A DNA stretch of 64,000 bases, from NCBI RefSeq assembly GCF_027922005.1, contig NZ_BSEV01000036.1:1-64000 (forward strand), given 5' to 3'. The first letter of the stretch is position 1. Each line of letters begins with the position of its first letter. The notes beneath the pieces are model-generated. The model was not told the origin of the DNA and did no database searches. It saw only the letters and a list, made by a program, of their open reading frames with translations. Position numbers and translations under genes: made by a program. Positions 25,307-32,557 of this stretch are shown one piece after another. Origin of the DNA: Streptosporangium carneum. GTDB lineage: Bacteria > Actinomycetota > Actinomycetes > Streptosporangiales > Streptosporangiaceae.

Positions 25307-25330
25307 CTGTATAGACGAACGTCGATACAG
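25307..25330. promoter_or_regulatory. Probable ArsR operator in the arsR-arsI divergent intergenic region
   Basis: A 24-bp near-perfect palindrome with arms CTGTAT-n-GACG and CGTC-n-ATACAG around a central AA. It lies 25 bases before the arsI start and 45 bases before arsR, so one repressor could control both directions. Binding by the adjacent ArsR is inferred. Confidence 0.55.
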
Positions 25331-25354
25331 TTCTGCCAACGAGGGGAGACCGTC

Positions 25355-25870
25355 ATGTCCCGCGTCCAGCTCGCCCTGCGCGTCGCCGACCTGGAAGGCT
25401 CGATCGCCTTCTACTCCAAGCTCTTCGGAGCCGAGCCGGCCAAGCGCCGCGAGGGATACGCCAACTTCGCCATCGCCGAGCCCCCGCTCAAGCTCGTCCT
25501 CATCGAGGGAGAGACCGGGCAGGACACCCGCCTGGACCACCTCGGCGTCGAAGTCACCTCCACCGAGGAGGTCACCGCCGCCGTCAGCCGTCTGAAGGAG
25601 GCCGGCCTGGCCACGTTCGAGGAGAACGACACCTCTTGCTGCTACGCCCTGCAGGACAAGGTCTGGGTGCATGGGCCCGGTGCTGAACCCTGGGAGGTGT
25701 ATGTGGTCAAGGCCGACGCCGACACCCTCGGCAAGAGCAAGGCCCCAGGCGTCGAAGGCGACGCCTGCTGCGGCACCGCCGCCTGCTGCACCCCCGAAGA
25801 GAAGGCCGTCGACCCCGGCCGGACCGTCGCCGAGGCCAAGGCCGCCGCTGGTTGCAGCTGCGGGCGCTGA
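25355..25870 (+). CDS. arsI: ArsI/CadI-family VOC dioxygenase, organoarsenical C-As lyase
   Basis: A 171-residue vicinal-oxygen-chelate protein. It keeps the ArsI features: a vicinal cysteine pair for trivalent arsenicals (C95-C96 in DTSCCYALQ) and the iron ligands expected by alignment (Q5, H62 in LDHLGVEV, E114 in EPWEVYVV). ArsI cleaves the C-As bond of trivalent methyl- or aromatic arsenicals; CadI homologues are cadmium-induced. The last 45 residues form an extra Cys-rich tail (ACCGTAACC and CSCGR). ATG 25355 has GAGGGGAGA upstream. Divergent from arsR. Confidence 0.88.
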   Translation: MSRVQLALRVADLEGSIAFYSKLFGAEPAKRREGYANFAIAEPPLKLVLIEGETGQDTRLDHLGVEVTSTEEVTAAVSRLKEAGLATFEENDTSCCYALQDKVWVHGPGAEPWEVYVVKADADTLGKSKAPGVEGDACCGTAACCTPEEKAVDPGRTVAEAKAAAGCSCGR

Positions 25871-25875
25871 GCGCG

Positions 25876-25977
25876 GTGGTGAGCGCGGGCTGCGACAGTC
25901 TGACCCACTGCACCTGTCCCGACTGCCCCTTGCCCTTCGCCGACCTGGCCGGTGACCGCGCCCCTGAGGAGAACTGA
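25876..25977 (+). CDS. Tiny Cys-rich ORF after arsI (33 aa), possible metal(loid)-binding peptide
   Basis: GTG GTG start 5 bases after the arsI stop, then an open frame of 33 residues containing CDSLTHCTCPDCPLPF: four cysteines and one histidine in 12 residues, ending DRAPEEN. No strong Shine-Dalgarno sequence is present, so expression would depend on coupling to arsI. The end of this ORF supplies the GAGGAGAA Shine-Dalgarno sequence of the next one. The Cys spacing suggests soft-metal binding. I do not recognise a family. Confidence 0.5.
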   Translation: MVSAGCDSLTHCTCPDCPLPFADLAGDRAPEEN

Positions 25978-25982
25978 CCGCT

Positions 25983-26105
25983 GTGAGCGCCTCTGGGCTG
26001 CTGATCGCCGCCGCCGCGGGCATGTGGTGGCTGCACCGCCGCCGCGCCTCGCGCGCCGCCGAGGCAGGAAGCTGTGGCTGCGGCGGGAACGGTTGCGGAC
26101 GCTGA
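25983..26105 (+). CDS. Tiny membrane-anchored Cys-rich ORF (40 aa) in ars cluster
   Basis: GTG at 25983 follows GAGGAGAA by about 9 bases. The 40-residue product starts with a hydrophobic helix ([14 protein letters not shown]), then a basic stretch (HRRRASRAA) predicting a cytoplasmic C-terminus, and ends in [11 protein letters not shown] with three cysteines. The CGCG-x-x-GCG pattern resembles soft-metal-binding tails. It sits 5 bases after the previous small ORF and before ynfA, so it looks like part of the arsI operon. Family unknown to me. Confidence 0.55.
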   Translation: MSASGLLIAAAAGMWWLHRRRASRAAEAGSCGCGGNGCGR

Positions 26106-26181
26106 ACGTCCGCCCCGCCGCACCAGCCCCGGCGGCGGCCCGGCGAAGGGCCGGCTGCCGGGATGCGTTGTACTACCTGCC

Positions 26182-26514
26182 ATGACGGTCGTTCGCTCCC
26201 TGCTGCTGTTCGCCTTGGCCGCGCTCGCCGAGATCGGCGGGGCATGGCTGATCTGGCAAGGCGTGCGCGAGCAGCGCGGCCTGGTCTGGATCGGCGCCGG
26301 TGTCATCGCGCTGGGCCTGTACGGGTTCGTCGCCACGCTGCAGCCGGATGCGAACTTCGGCCGCATCCTGGCTGCCTATGGCGGGGTGTTCGTCGCCGGA
26401 TCCTTGGCGTGGGGCATGGTCGTCGACGGGTTCCGGCCCGATCGCTGGGACGTGATCGGCGCGCTGGTCTGCCTGGCCGGCGTCCTGGTGATCATGTACG
26501 CGCCGCGCGGCTGA
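26182..26514 (+). CDS. YnfA/UPF0060-family small membrane protein
   Basis: A 110-residue protein with four predicted membrane helices. [46 protein letters not shown] and [20 protein letters not shown] are diagnostic of the YnfA family, which is related to small multidrug resistance transporters. It is often found beside metal or arsenic resistance genes in actinobacteria; its own substrate is not established for this lineage. Start ATG 26182 lacks a strong Shine-Dalgarno sequence. It is the last gene of the arsI-side operon. Confidence 0.88.
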   Translation: MTVVRSLLLFALAALAEIGGAWLIWQGVREQRGLVWIGAGVIALGLYGFVATLQPDANFGRILAAYGGVFVAGSLAWGMVVDGFRPDRWDVIGALVCLAGVLVIMYAPRG

Positions 26515-26609
26515 GCCGGGGCTTGCGTTCTCAGAAACTTGCGTTCTCAGAAATGAGAGGGAATCCACAGGCATGAGCAGGCACGCCAGGGCCCTCGAAC
26601 AGGCCGAAC

Positions 26610-26786
26610 ATTCTTCGTCGTCGCCGAGGCGAAGATGCGCCGACATCCGGCGGCGGTCAGGGCGTCCAGCTGGCGTTCGAGCTTTTGGCCGCCGGTGGAG
26701 ACGCGGGCGTAGCCGATGCGGATCTCGCTGGGCTGGGCGGGAAAGGCGTCCAGCAGGTCGGCGGGGGTGTCATGCCCGCCCGCCAT
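26610..26786 (-). pseudogene. Truncated serine resolvase/invertase N-terminus
   Basis: The minus strand encodes [20 protein letters not shown] and continues to RRIFA, the first ~50 residues of a Tn3-type or phage-type serine recombinase, including the nucleophile serine in YARVST. After RRIFA the family similarity stops and the frame runs into unrelated sequence; the rest of the catalytic core and the helix-turn-helix are missing. It is the stub of a lost mobile element next to the ars cluster and may mark one edge of its acquisition. Confidence 0.75.
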
Positions 26787-26871
26787 ATTCTCAACAAACG
26801 GTCCTCGGGAATCGTTGAAAGAGGGAGGTTGTGAAGGGTTTCCGGGGTCCGTGGACGCATCTCTGGAAGTT

Positions 26872-26896
26872 CGTCAAAAAACGAAGGTTTTTGACG
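26872..26896. repeat. AT-rich inverted repeat near the resolvase stub
   Basis: CGTCAAAAA (26872-26880) and TTTTTGACG (26888-26896) form a perfect 9-bp inverted repeat with a 7-base loop; an alternative smaller stem is TTCGT/ACGAA. It is much richer in A+T than its surroundings. It could be a terminator for the hemerythrin side or a transposon-end remnant. The stretch 26787-27008 has no gene I can support. Confidence 0.4.
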
Positions 26897-27008
26897 GGAT
26901 TGACTCGGCTCTAGCCAGACGGCAATCAGCGGTCACCGCTACGAAACGTCACCTCGATCACGCACAGCTGCTTCTGGGCTCATCGCACGAACCCGAGTGA
27001 AGGACCGC

Positions 27009-27659
27009 TCAGCCGAACACCTGGGCCGCGCGGCACTCGTAGGCGCGCCGCCAGGAAAGCCGGTACAGCACCCGCAGGATCACCGGTGTCGCGGCGACCA
27101 GGCGTTCGCGCTGGTCCGGCCCTGCGGCGTCGACGGTCCAGGCCGCGACCATCGGCAGATCCCGGCCGTAACCGCTGGTCGCCCTCCTGCTCGCCCCCTC
27201 CCACCAGTCGGCGGCGACGTGCTCGCGGATCAGGGGGACCATCCCGTGCTCCTCGAGGTCCAGGTGGTCGCCGACGAGCCGGTGCATCAGGCGCAGGTCG
27301 TCGACCTGCTCCCCCGTACTGCGTCCCACGGCCGAAAGACGCCCGACGACGGCGTCCATCTCCCGGTGCTCGGCGTGCAGCCGGTCCATGACGTCTCCCG
27401 CCCCGGGGGCCAGCGTGCGCAGCAGCGGCCAGATCTCCTCGTCCTCGATGACGTGGTGGTGGTGCAGGGCACGCAACAGCAGCGCGAGATGCTCGTCGAT
27501 CAGAGCACGGCGCGGCGCGTCCGCGGGGTCGCAGGCGGCGAGGGCGTCGGCCAGACGGCCGAAGTCCCGGCGCAGCCCCGCGTGGAAGGCGAGAAAGGCG
27601 ACCAGGTCGGGCACGGGGTCTCCGGGACGACGCCGGAGGACCGCCTTCGGTGCTGTCAT
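27009..27659 (-). CDS. Hemerythrin HHE-domain protein
   Basis: A 216-residue all-helical protein with the iron ligands of the HHE hemerythrin fold: FHAGLRRDF, HHHHVIEDEEIWPLL, HAEHREMD and HLDLEEHGMVPLI. These bind a di-iron centre and sense or store O2, NO or iron. The C-terminal half (about 60 residues, WTVDAAGPDQRERL, then LYRLSWRRAYE) is an actinobacterial extension. It is 104 bases downstream of the ferritin-like gene in the same direction, so both iron proteins may be co-transcribed. Confidence 0.88.
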   Translation of the reverse strand: MTAPKAVLRRRPGDPVPDLVAFLAFHAGLRRDFGRLADALAACDPADAPRRALIDEHLALLLRALHHHHVIEDEEIWPLLRTLAPGAGDVMDRLHAEHREMDAVVGRLSAVGRSTGEQVDDLRLMHRLVGDHLDLEEHGMVPLIREHVAADWWEGASRRATSGYGRDLPMVAAWTVDAAGPDQRERLVAATPVILRVLYRLSWRRAYECRAAQVFG

Positions 27660-27763
27660 GGCCTCACGATGAGCCAGGCCTCTTGGCCGCCACTCAACGT
27701 GCTCTTGTGCCCCGCTTCACCGGCTTGTGAGCCGCTCGGCCCGTGAGCCGCCCACCCGCCGAC

Positions 27764-28309
27764 TCAGCGCCTCTGCGCCTCGGGAAGCCTCTCCAGCAGT
27801 CCCTTGAGATCGTCCGCGTGCTCCTCCTCCTGGGCGAGAAGGTCCTCGAAAATCCGCCTGGTGGTCACGTCCCGGTCGCCCAGCCACTGGACGATCTCGG
27901 TGTAGGAGGCGATGGCGATCCGCTCAGCGACCAGGTCCTCTTTGATCATCTCCACCAGGTCAAGGCTGGAGTCGTACTCCGCGTGCGATCGAGCCGTCAG
28001 CGTGTCGGGGTTGAAGTCGGGCTCGCCGCCGAGCTGCACGATGCGCCGGGCGAGCCGGTCGGCGTGCTCCTGCTCCTCGGCCGCGTGCTCGAGGAACTCG
28101 GCGGCCACGGGCTCGGCGTAGATCCCGGTGGCGGTGTAGTAGTGGCGCTTGTAGCGGAGCACGCAGACGAGCTCGGTCGCCAGCGCCTCGTTGCACACCT
28201 GGACCACCCGCTGAAGGTCGGCGCCGTACGCGGAGGTGATCGGCCCCTTGTCGATCTCCTGCCGCGCCCGGGCCCGGATCTCCTTGATGTCGGTCAGAAA
28301 TTCAGCCAT
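27764..28309 (-). CDS. Ferritin-like / bacterioferritin-type di-iron protein
   Basis: A 181-residue four-helix protein. The di-iron ligand set is complete by pattern: E in NEALATELVCVLRYKRHYY, ExxH in EEQEHADRLA, E in KEDLVAERIA and ExxH in QEEEHADDL. Length and motif order match bacterioferritin-like or DPS-like ferritins. No haem-binding Met is obvious. The ATG at 28309 is preceded by GGGGGAGGGG. It is divergent from the YihY gene and followed by the hemerythrin gene. Role: iron storage or oxidant protection. Confidence 0.87.
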   Translation of the reverse strand: MAEFLTDIKEIRARARQEIDKGPITSAYGADLQRVVQVCNEALATELVCVLRYKRHYYTATGIYAEPVAAEFLEHAAEEQEHADRLARRIVQLGGEPDFNPDTLTARSHAEYDSSLDLVEMIKEDLVAERIAIASYTEIVQWLGDRDVTTRRIFEDLLAQEEEHADDLKGLLERLPEAQRR

Positions 28310-28489
28310 GCCCCTCCCCCTACCCCGATCGGCCGCCTCAAGCCTCTCTGTCCGCCGCGGGGAGCCGGCGACCGGCTGACGCCCGGGACCGGCCCTGAGC
28401 TGGCAGTACGGCCAGCGAATGATCCACAAAACATACTGTTGTCCGATTTTTTGATGATGCGTGCACTTTTGGGGTAGCCCATCTCCGCT

Positions 28490-29641
28490 ATGGGAACCGC
28501 GACGAGTGTGCCGCAGACGCGAAGCATGAACGGCGAGGAGCTCTCGGCCGACCACGCCTGGGTCGCCCTGCGCAGGTACGGCCGCTGGCGTCTCGTCCGT
28601 GACTCCTTCGCGAGATTCAGGTACGGCGACGGCATGACCAACGCGCGAGCGCTGGCCCTGCAGATCTGCCTGTCCATCATCCCCGGCGCGATCGCGCTGG
28701 TCGGGCTGAGCTCGGTGCTCAACCAGGAGAGGCTCGGCCAGGTGCTGGAGCTGACGCTGAGCAGGATCGCCCCGGGGGACGGGGTCGAGGCGGTCAGGGA
28801 CGTGCTCGCCGACAGCCACAGACAGGCGGGCCACTCCGGCGGCGCGCTGGCCCTGTGGCTCGGCCTGGTCACCGCGCTGGTCTCGCTGACCAGCGCGATG
28901 GCCCAGATCGAGCGCGGGGCCAACCGCATCTACGGTGTGGAGCGCGACCGTCCGTTCCTCCGCAAGTACGGCAGGGCCCTGCTGATGGCGCTGACCGCGG
29001 GAGCCTTCATGACCGTCGGCTTCGTCGTGATGGTCGGCGGCGGGGCGATCGGGCGGGCGCTCGTCCAGGTCTACGGCTGGGAGGACGACGCGCTGGCGGC
29101 CTTCACGCTGGTGCGATGGCCGGTCGGTTTCCTGCTGGCGCTGCTGTCGGCCTCGGTGCTGTTTCGCGCCGCGCCCCGGCGCAGGCAGCCGGGGCACACC
29201 TGGCTGGCCTTCGGCGCGCTGGTCTCGCTCGTGCTGTGGACACTCCTCACCCTGTCGCTCGCCCTGTACACCGAGCGCAGCGGCACCTTCGGCGCCACCT
29301 ACGGACCGCTCACCGCGGTCATGGCGCTGCTGCTGTGGTCGTTCCTCAGCTCCATGGCGCTCTTTCTCGGGCTCGCCTTCGCCGCGCAGCTCGAGGCGTG
29401 CCGCGCAGGGAACGCCGAACCGGTCGGGCCCGATCCCGGACCGACGGCACAGGAGGAACGGGAACCCCTGGTCGGGGCCGCCGGGGCGGCGATCATCGAG
29501 GCGGCGCGGCGGCTCACGGGCATGCTCCGGCGCCGCCTACAGGACGATCCCGGCGAGCCTGCCGAGGCCGCCGGGAGACGAAGCGCGGCCGTCCGCGAGG
29601 AGAGCCGCAGCCTCGAACAGACCGCTCCTCCCACGGTCTGA
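28490..29641 (+). CDS. YihY/BrkB-family inner-membrane protein
   Basis: A 383-residue protein with about six membrane helices. Typical landmarks are ALALQICLSIIPGAIALVG, the central TALVSLTSAMAQIERGANRI-type segment with YGVERDRPF, and TYGPLTAVMALLLWSFLSS. Despite the old name ribonuclease BN, it is a membrane protein of uncertain function. The C-terminal ~70 residues are charged and cytoplasmic. The start is unsure: ATG 28490 and ATG 28526 both lack strong Shine-Dalgarno sequences. It is divergent from the ferritin-like gene. Confidence 0.85.
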   Translation: MGTATSVPQTRSMNGEELSADHAWVALRRYGRWRLVRDSFARFRYGDGMTNARALALQICLSIIPGAIALVGLSSVLNQERLGQVLELTLSRIAPGDGVEAVRDVLADSHRQAGHSGGALALWLGLVTALVSLTSAMAQIERGANRIYGVERDRPFLRKYGRALLMALTAGAFMTVGFVVMVGGGAIGRALVQVYGWEDDALAAFTLVRWPVGFLLALLSASVLFRAAPRRRQPGHTWLAFGALVSLVLWTLLTLSLALYTERSGTFGATYGPLTAVMALLLWSFLSSMALFLGLAFAAQLEACRAGNAEPVGPDPGPTAQEEREPLVGAAGAAIIEAARRLTGMLRRRLQDDPGEPAEAAGRRSAAVREESRSLEQTAPPTV

Positions 29642-29751
29642 GGCGTGTTCCCCGGGAATAGATCTTGAGGGCGCGATGCGGGGCTGCTCTCGATGCGAGA
29701 TCCGCGGGGGTTATGGGTTCCCCGCCCGTGAGACGCGGGAATGATCCACGG

Positions 29752-29862
29752 TTCCCGACGTGCGGCGCAGCGAACGACGCCGGGTACGGGCCGTACCGGC
29801 GAGGGGTCGACCCTGAGTACGAGTGGTACCAGGACCGTGACGGTGACGGCGTGGTCTGCGAG
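29752..29862 (+). pseudogene. Orphan Excalibur (calcium-binding) domain fragment
   Basis: An open frame encodes FPTCGAANDAGYGPYRRG, then DxDxDGxxCE as DRDGDGVVCE, the complete ~37-residue Excalibur domain. No signal peptide or partner domain precedes it, and the frame does not stop after the domain but runs into a terminator hairpin. This looks like the surviving C-terminus of a secreted protein gene. The rest of 29642-29969 has no other gene. Confidence 0.6.
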
Positions 29863-29882
29863 CGCTGGCTTCTCCGCGTGGC

Positions 29883-29910
29883 GCCCCGCTGTCCTTCGGG
29901 ACGGCGGGGC
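29883..29910 (+). terminator. Strong intrinsic terminator with UUCG loop
   Basis: A 12-bp stem (GCCCCGCTGTCC and GGACGGCGGGGC, one G-T wobble) closes a TTCG tetraloop and is followed by GTTTGTGATCTTT. It lies just past the Excalibur fragment and 60 bases before the next secreted-protein gene. Confidence 0.8.
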
Positions 29911-29969
29911 GTTTGTGATCTTTCTGGCAGGATGATCTCTCCACGTCCCCCTCGTGAAGGACATCTCCC

Positions 29970-30776
29970 ATGAGGCGATTGCTCGCCCTAGCGGCCGCCA
30001 CTCTGGTCGCATCCGCCCTCACCGCCGTCCCCGCAGCCGCGCAGACCGCTGCTCCCGACCCGGTGCAGGCGGTTAAACGACAGCTACGGGCCGACCGCGG
30101 TGTGCAGATCAACGAGATCTCCCGCACCGTCTTCGACAGCAAGAGTTCGATTCGGTTCCGCTACAACAGCCGACTGCAGCTTGGCCCCGCCAGCCCCGTC
30201 GCCGTTGACACCTCCATGCAGATACTGCTCGCCCCAGAGGTCAAAAAGGTGATGGAAGATGAGTTTCCTGAGCTGGGAGGTGTGCTGGAAGGGCCGATCG
30301 CCGTGACCGTCGTCGGTGGGCACGTCTACATGTCCGGTGTCTACGCGCTGCCCAAGGGCAAAACCTGGGTGAGTGCGGAAGTGCCGAAATCAGCCGCGCC
30401 CGTGACCGAGTACGTTAGGCACGTCGCCAGCCAGCAGGAGACGGTCAACGTGTTCGATCCGGCGGCTTTGAAGACCCTGTTGAAGGGGGCGACGGCCAAG
30501 CCGGTCTCCGGTGGCTTCTTCTACCAGGGGAAGCTCGCCCAGCCGAAGGGGACCTGGCGGTTGTGGACTGACGCCAAGGGCCTTCCCACCCGTCTGATGA
30601 CCAGCAGCGCCAGAGAAACGATGGCCGAGAGGGTCGATACCCGTTACACGGACTGGGGGATGCCGCTCGTGGTCGTGCCGCCGTCGGCTGACGAGGTCAT
30701 CGACTACAAGGACCTCAAGGACCCCTGGGGCTTCTCCCCGTCTGATCCGCAGGAGCTCATCAACACGGTGAAGTAA
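29970..30776 (+). CDS. Secreted protein of unknown function, LppX/LprG-like
   Basis: A 268-residue product with a clear Sec signal peptide (MRRLLALAAATLVASALTAV, cleavage near AAA-QTAA) and no lipobox. The mature part is beta-rich; the layout of alternating short strands with VVGGHVYMSGVYALPKG and KPVSGGFFYQGKL is reminiscent of LppX/LprAFG-type lipid-binding folds, but the likeness is weak. AAGGAC precedes ATG 29970. The gene stands alone between two terminators. Codon choice is somewhat less GC-extreme than the operons around it. Confidence 0.75.
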   Translation: MRRLLALAAATLVASALTAVPAAAQTAAPDPVQAVKRQLRADRGVQINEISRTVFDSKSSIRFRYNSRLQLGPASPVAVDTSMQILLAPEVKKVMEDEFPELGGVLEGPIAVTVVGGHVYMSGVYALPKGKTWVSAEVPKSAAPVTEYVRHVASQQETVNVFDPAALKTLLKGATAKPVSGGFFYQGKLAQPKGTWRLWTDAKGLPTRLMTSSARETMAERVDTRYTDWGMPLVVVPPSADEVIDYKDLKDPWGFSPSDPQELINTVK

Positions 30777-31008
30777 CCGGTGGTCGGCGCCCCGTCGTCC
30801 TCTTGAATGCGCCCGGAGGGCGGCGGGGCGCTTTCGTCATGTCAGAGGGGCAGTATCCGATGACAACCCAGTCGGCCCGGTCGTTCTTGTCGTTGCCCAC
30901 ACAGTCCGAGCTGGCGCCCGGCCACCCACCGAAGAGCGCGATGGAATCAGGCGCCCAGCGTTGAGACCCCGCCATGATTCCCGCCGCCAGCACGTGGAGC
31001 CTTTTCAT
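30760..31008 (-). CDS. Possible small secreted protein, doubtful or frameshifted
   Basis: ATG 31008 has an excellent Shine-Dalgarno sequence (AAGGAGAGTC), and the first codons MKRLHVLAAGIMAG look like the start of a signal peptide. The frame then continues SQRWAPDSIALFGGWPGASSD, which does not complete a signal peptide, while a neighbouring frame would read GVSTLGA, the expected cleavage region. The 3' end runs through the terminator of the convergent gene. A small secreted protein damaged by a frameshift is the simplest reading. Confidence 0.3.
   Translation of the reverse strand: MKRLHVLAAGIMAGSQRWAPDSIALFGGWPGASSDCVGNDKNDRADWVVIGYCPSDMTKAPRRPPGAFKRTTGRRPPVTSPC
30787..30831 (+). terminator. 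Hairpin terminator after the secreted-protein gene
   Basis: GCGCCCCGTCG (30787-30797) pairs with CGGCGGGGCGC (30821-30831), 11 bp with one mismatch, followed by TTTCGTCAT. It begins 10 bases after the stop at 30776. Confidence 0.65.
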
Positions 31009-31082
31009 GACTCTCCTTGGGTTGACGTTCCGTTTCAGCTGGTGTCTGGCAAGGAGGCGTTGTCAGGCGTCGGCGGTGGGAG

Positions 31083-31283
31083 ATGAGAAAAACAACTCTG
31101 AACAACACCGCAGCCGGAGGCGCGGGCGAGGCGGAGGTCACGGAGGAGCAGCGGGCCGGGTTCGCGGAGGCTCGCGCGGCATGCCTGAACGCACTGGAGG
31201 CGCTCACCGCCCACGCGTGGTGGAGTGAGCGGCAGGACCGGCACGGCGCGTGGATGGCGCTGCAGAAGGCCGCTACGGAGTGA
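31083..31283 (+). CDS. Small hypothetical helical protein (66 aa)
   Basis: The open frame encodes a hydrophilic helix-rich product: VTEEQRAGFAEARAACLN, ALEALTAHAWWSERQDRHGA, WMALQKAATE. Residue composition and codon bias (GC at third positions) look like a true gene. ATG 31083 has GGGAG too close to be a good Shine-Dalgarno sequence, so the start may be slightly downstream. Its 3' end overlaps the convergent small secreted gene by 11 bases. Family not recognised. Confidence 0.45.
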   Translation: MRKTTLNNTAAGGAGEAEVTEEQRAGFAEARAACLNALEALTAHAWWSERQDRHGAWMALQKAATE

Positions 31284-31572
31284 GTGATATCCGCTGCCAT
31301 AGGGCGGGGGTCGTGTCCGGATCCCACTCGGGCAAGGCGTAGTGGGGCAGGAGGCACCTGTAGCGGATGTAGAGCGAGGACAAGACGACCTCGTCGTAGT
31401 CGTAGTACTGGTATGGGCGCCACATGATTGGCGGAAGCGCTGCGTTGGTGGCCGCACCGGCTGCGCTGGTGGCCTGGCGGCCCGTGGAGGCGGTGGCGGG
31501 TGCGGTGCCGGTCAGGACGCCGGCGGTCAGCGTCGTCGCGAGTGCCACGACGGCCAGTTTGCGGATCTTCAT
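31273..31572 (-). CDS. Small secreted protein (99 aa), unknown
   Basis: A Sec signal peptide (MKIRKLAVVALATTLTAGVL, cleavage near ATA-STG) is followed by about 70 residues with a Tyr/Asp-rich middle (RPYQYYDYDEVVL) and RYRCLLPHYALPEWDPD. GAGGAGTCACC directly precedes ATG 31572, so translation is well supported. Function unknown; one cysteine only. It belongs to a run of small secreted proteins between 29.9 and 33.3 kb. Confidence 0.65.
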   Translation of the reverse strand: MKIRKLAVVALATTLTAGVLTGTAPATASTGRQATSAAGAATNAALPPIMWRPYQYYDYDEVVLSSLYIRYRCLLPHYALPEWDPDTTPALWQRISLTP

Positions 31573-31876
31573 GGTGACTCCTCACGGCTGGCTAGGAGAA
31601 CACCTCAAGGTGAGCACTGATCGGCGAGGGCGGGGAGCTCCCGGTTTCCCATATTTCGGCGGCATGGCTCGTGCTTCCCGATCCTGTATCGCCGGACCTG
31701 AACGGCGGAACGTCCCACCCGCTCACGACCCACCGGCGCCGGGGACGGGTCGCCTGGTCTTGCGAGCCATTGCACATTCATGACGCGGCGATGACAAATC
31801 AATGACAGAGGCGAGTCAGGGCGATGGGCGGTCAGCGACCTGGCGCCGCCCCATCCGCCCGGAGGTTAGTCGATCA

Positions 31877-32557
31877 ATGCGCTCTCTCACCATGCCCGCC
31901 GCCGTGGTCTCCACGGTGGTGGCTCTCAGCATGGCCCTCGCGCCCGCCGCCAGTGCCGCCCCGTCGCCTTCCGACGTCGCCGCCCCTTCACCCCGCACCG
32001 GACAGGCCCCGCCGACCGGTAAGCACTGCGCGATCCACCTGACCGCCGGCAAGTCCTCCGTCGCGGTCCCCGGCGAGAACATGATCTGCTATCGCACCTT
32101 CACCGAGGCCATCGCCGACGCCAGCGGCGGGAGAATCACCGATGCTCCCCGCGACCCCGCCACCGCCGTGGCCGACCCCGAATTCGACCGCCGCGTCAAC
32201 GCTCTCAGCCAGATCAACGGCCGAACGGCCGCACTGGACGAGGATGTCATCATCGGTATCGAGTACGAGCACGGCAACTTCGGCGGCTCCAGCCTGGCCG
32301 TAGCGGGTCATCGTTGCCCGGACAACCACGGCTCCGTCGAGACCACCTTGGCCGTTCTGCCTTCTCTGGACAACGCGATCTCCTCCTACAGCGTCTACTC
32401 GGGCTGCCAGGTCATCCACTTCGCGGACACCTACTTCAAGGGCGCTTTCACCGGCTGGCTCGGCCACCAGAGCGGAAACGGGCACACCTACAGCAGCTAC
32501 TTCCCCTGGATCGGTTCCACGATGAACGACAAGACCAGCTCCATCGCGTGGCGCTGA
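31877..32557 (+). CDS. Secreted beta/gamma-crystallin-like protein
   Basis: A 226-residue product from ATG 31877, which has GGAGG about 11 bases upstream; the frame is open back to 31802. The signal peptide is MRSLTMPAAVVSTVVALSMA with cleavage near ASA-APS. The C-terminal ~95 residues (YEHGNFGGSSLAVAG, then LDNAISSYSVYSGCQVIHFA, DTYFKGAFTGW) resemble the beta/gamma-crystallin or streptomycete peptidase-inhibitor-like fold common in secreted actinobacterial proteins. The paired cysteines suggest disulfides. It could bind Ca2+ or inhibit a protease; neither is shown. Confidence 0.7.
   Translation: MRSLTMPAAVVSTVVALSMALAPAASAAPSPSDVAAPSPRTGQAPPTGKHCAIHLTAGKSSVAVPGENMICYRTFTEAIADASGGRITDAPRDPATAVADPEFDRRVNALSQINGRTAALDEDVIIGIEYEHGNFGGSSLAVAGHRCPDNHGSVETTLAVLPSLDNAISSYSVYSGCQVIHFADTYFKGAFTGWLGHQSGNGHTYSSYFPWIGSTMNDKTSSIAWR

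Noticed and set aside
26716-27000. 94-codon plus-strand ORF past the resolvase stub
   Set aside because: Its first half is antisense to the resolvase remnant, it has no Shine-Dalgarno sequence or family likeness, and it crosses the AT-rich inverted repeat.
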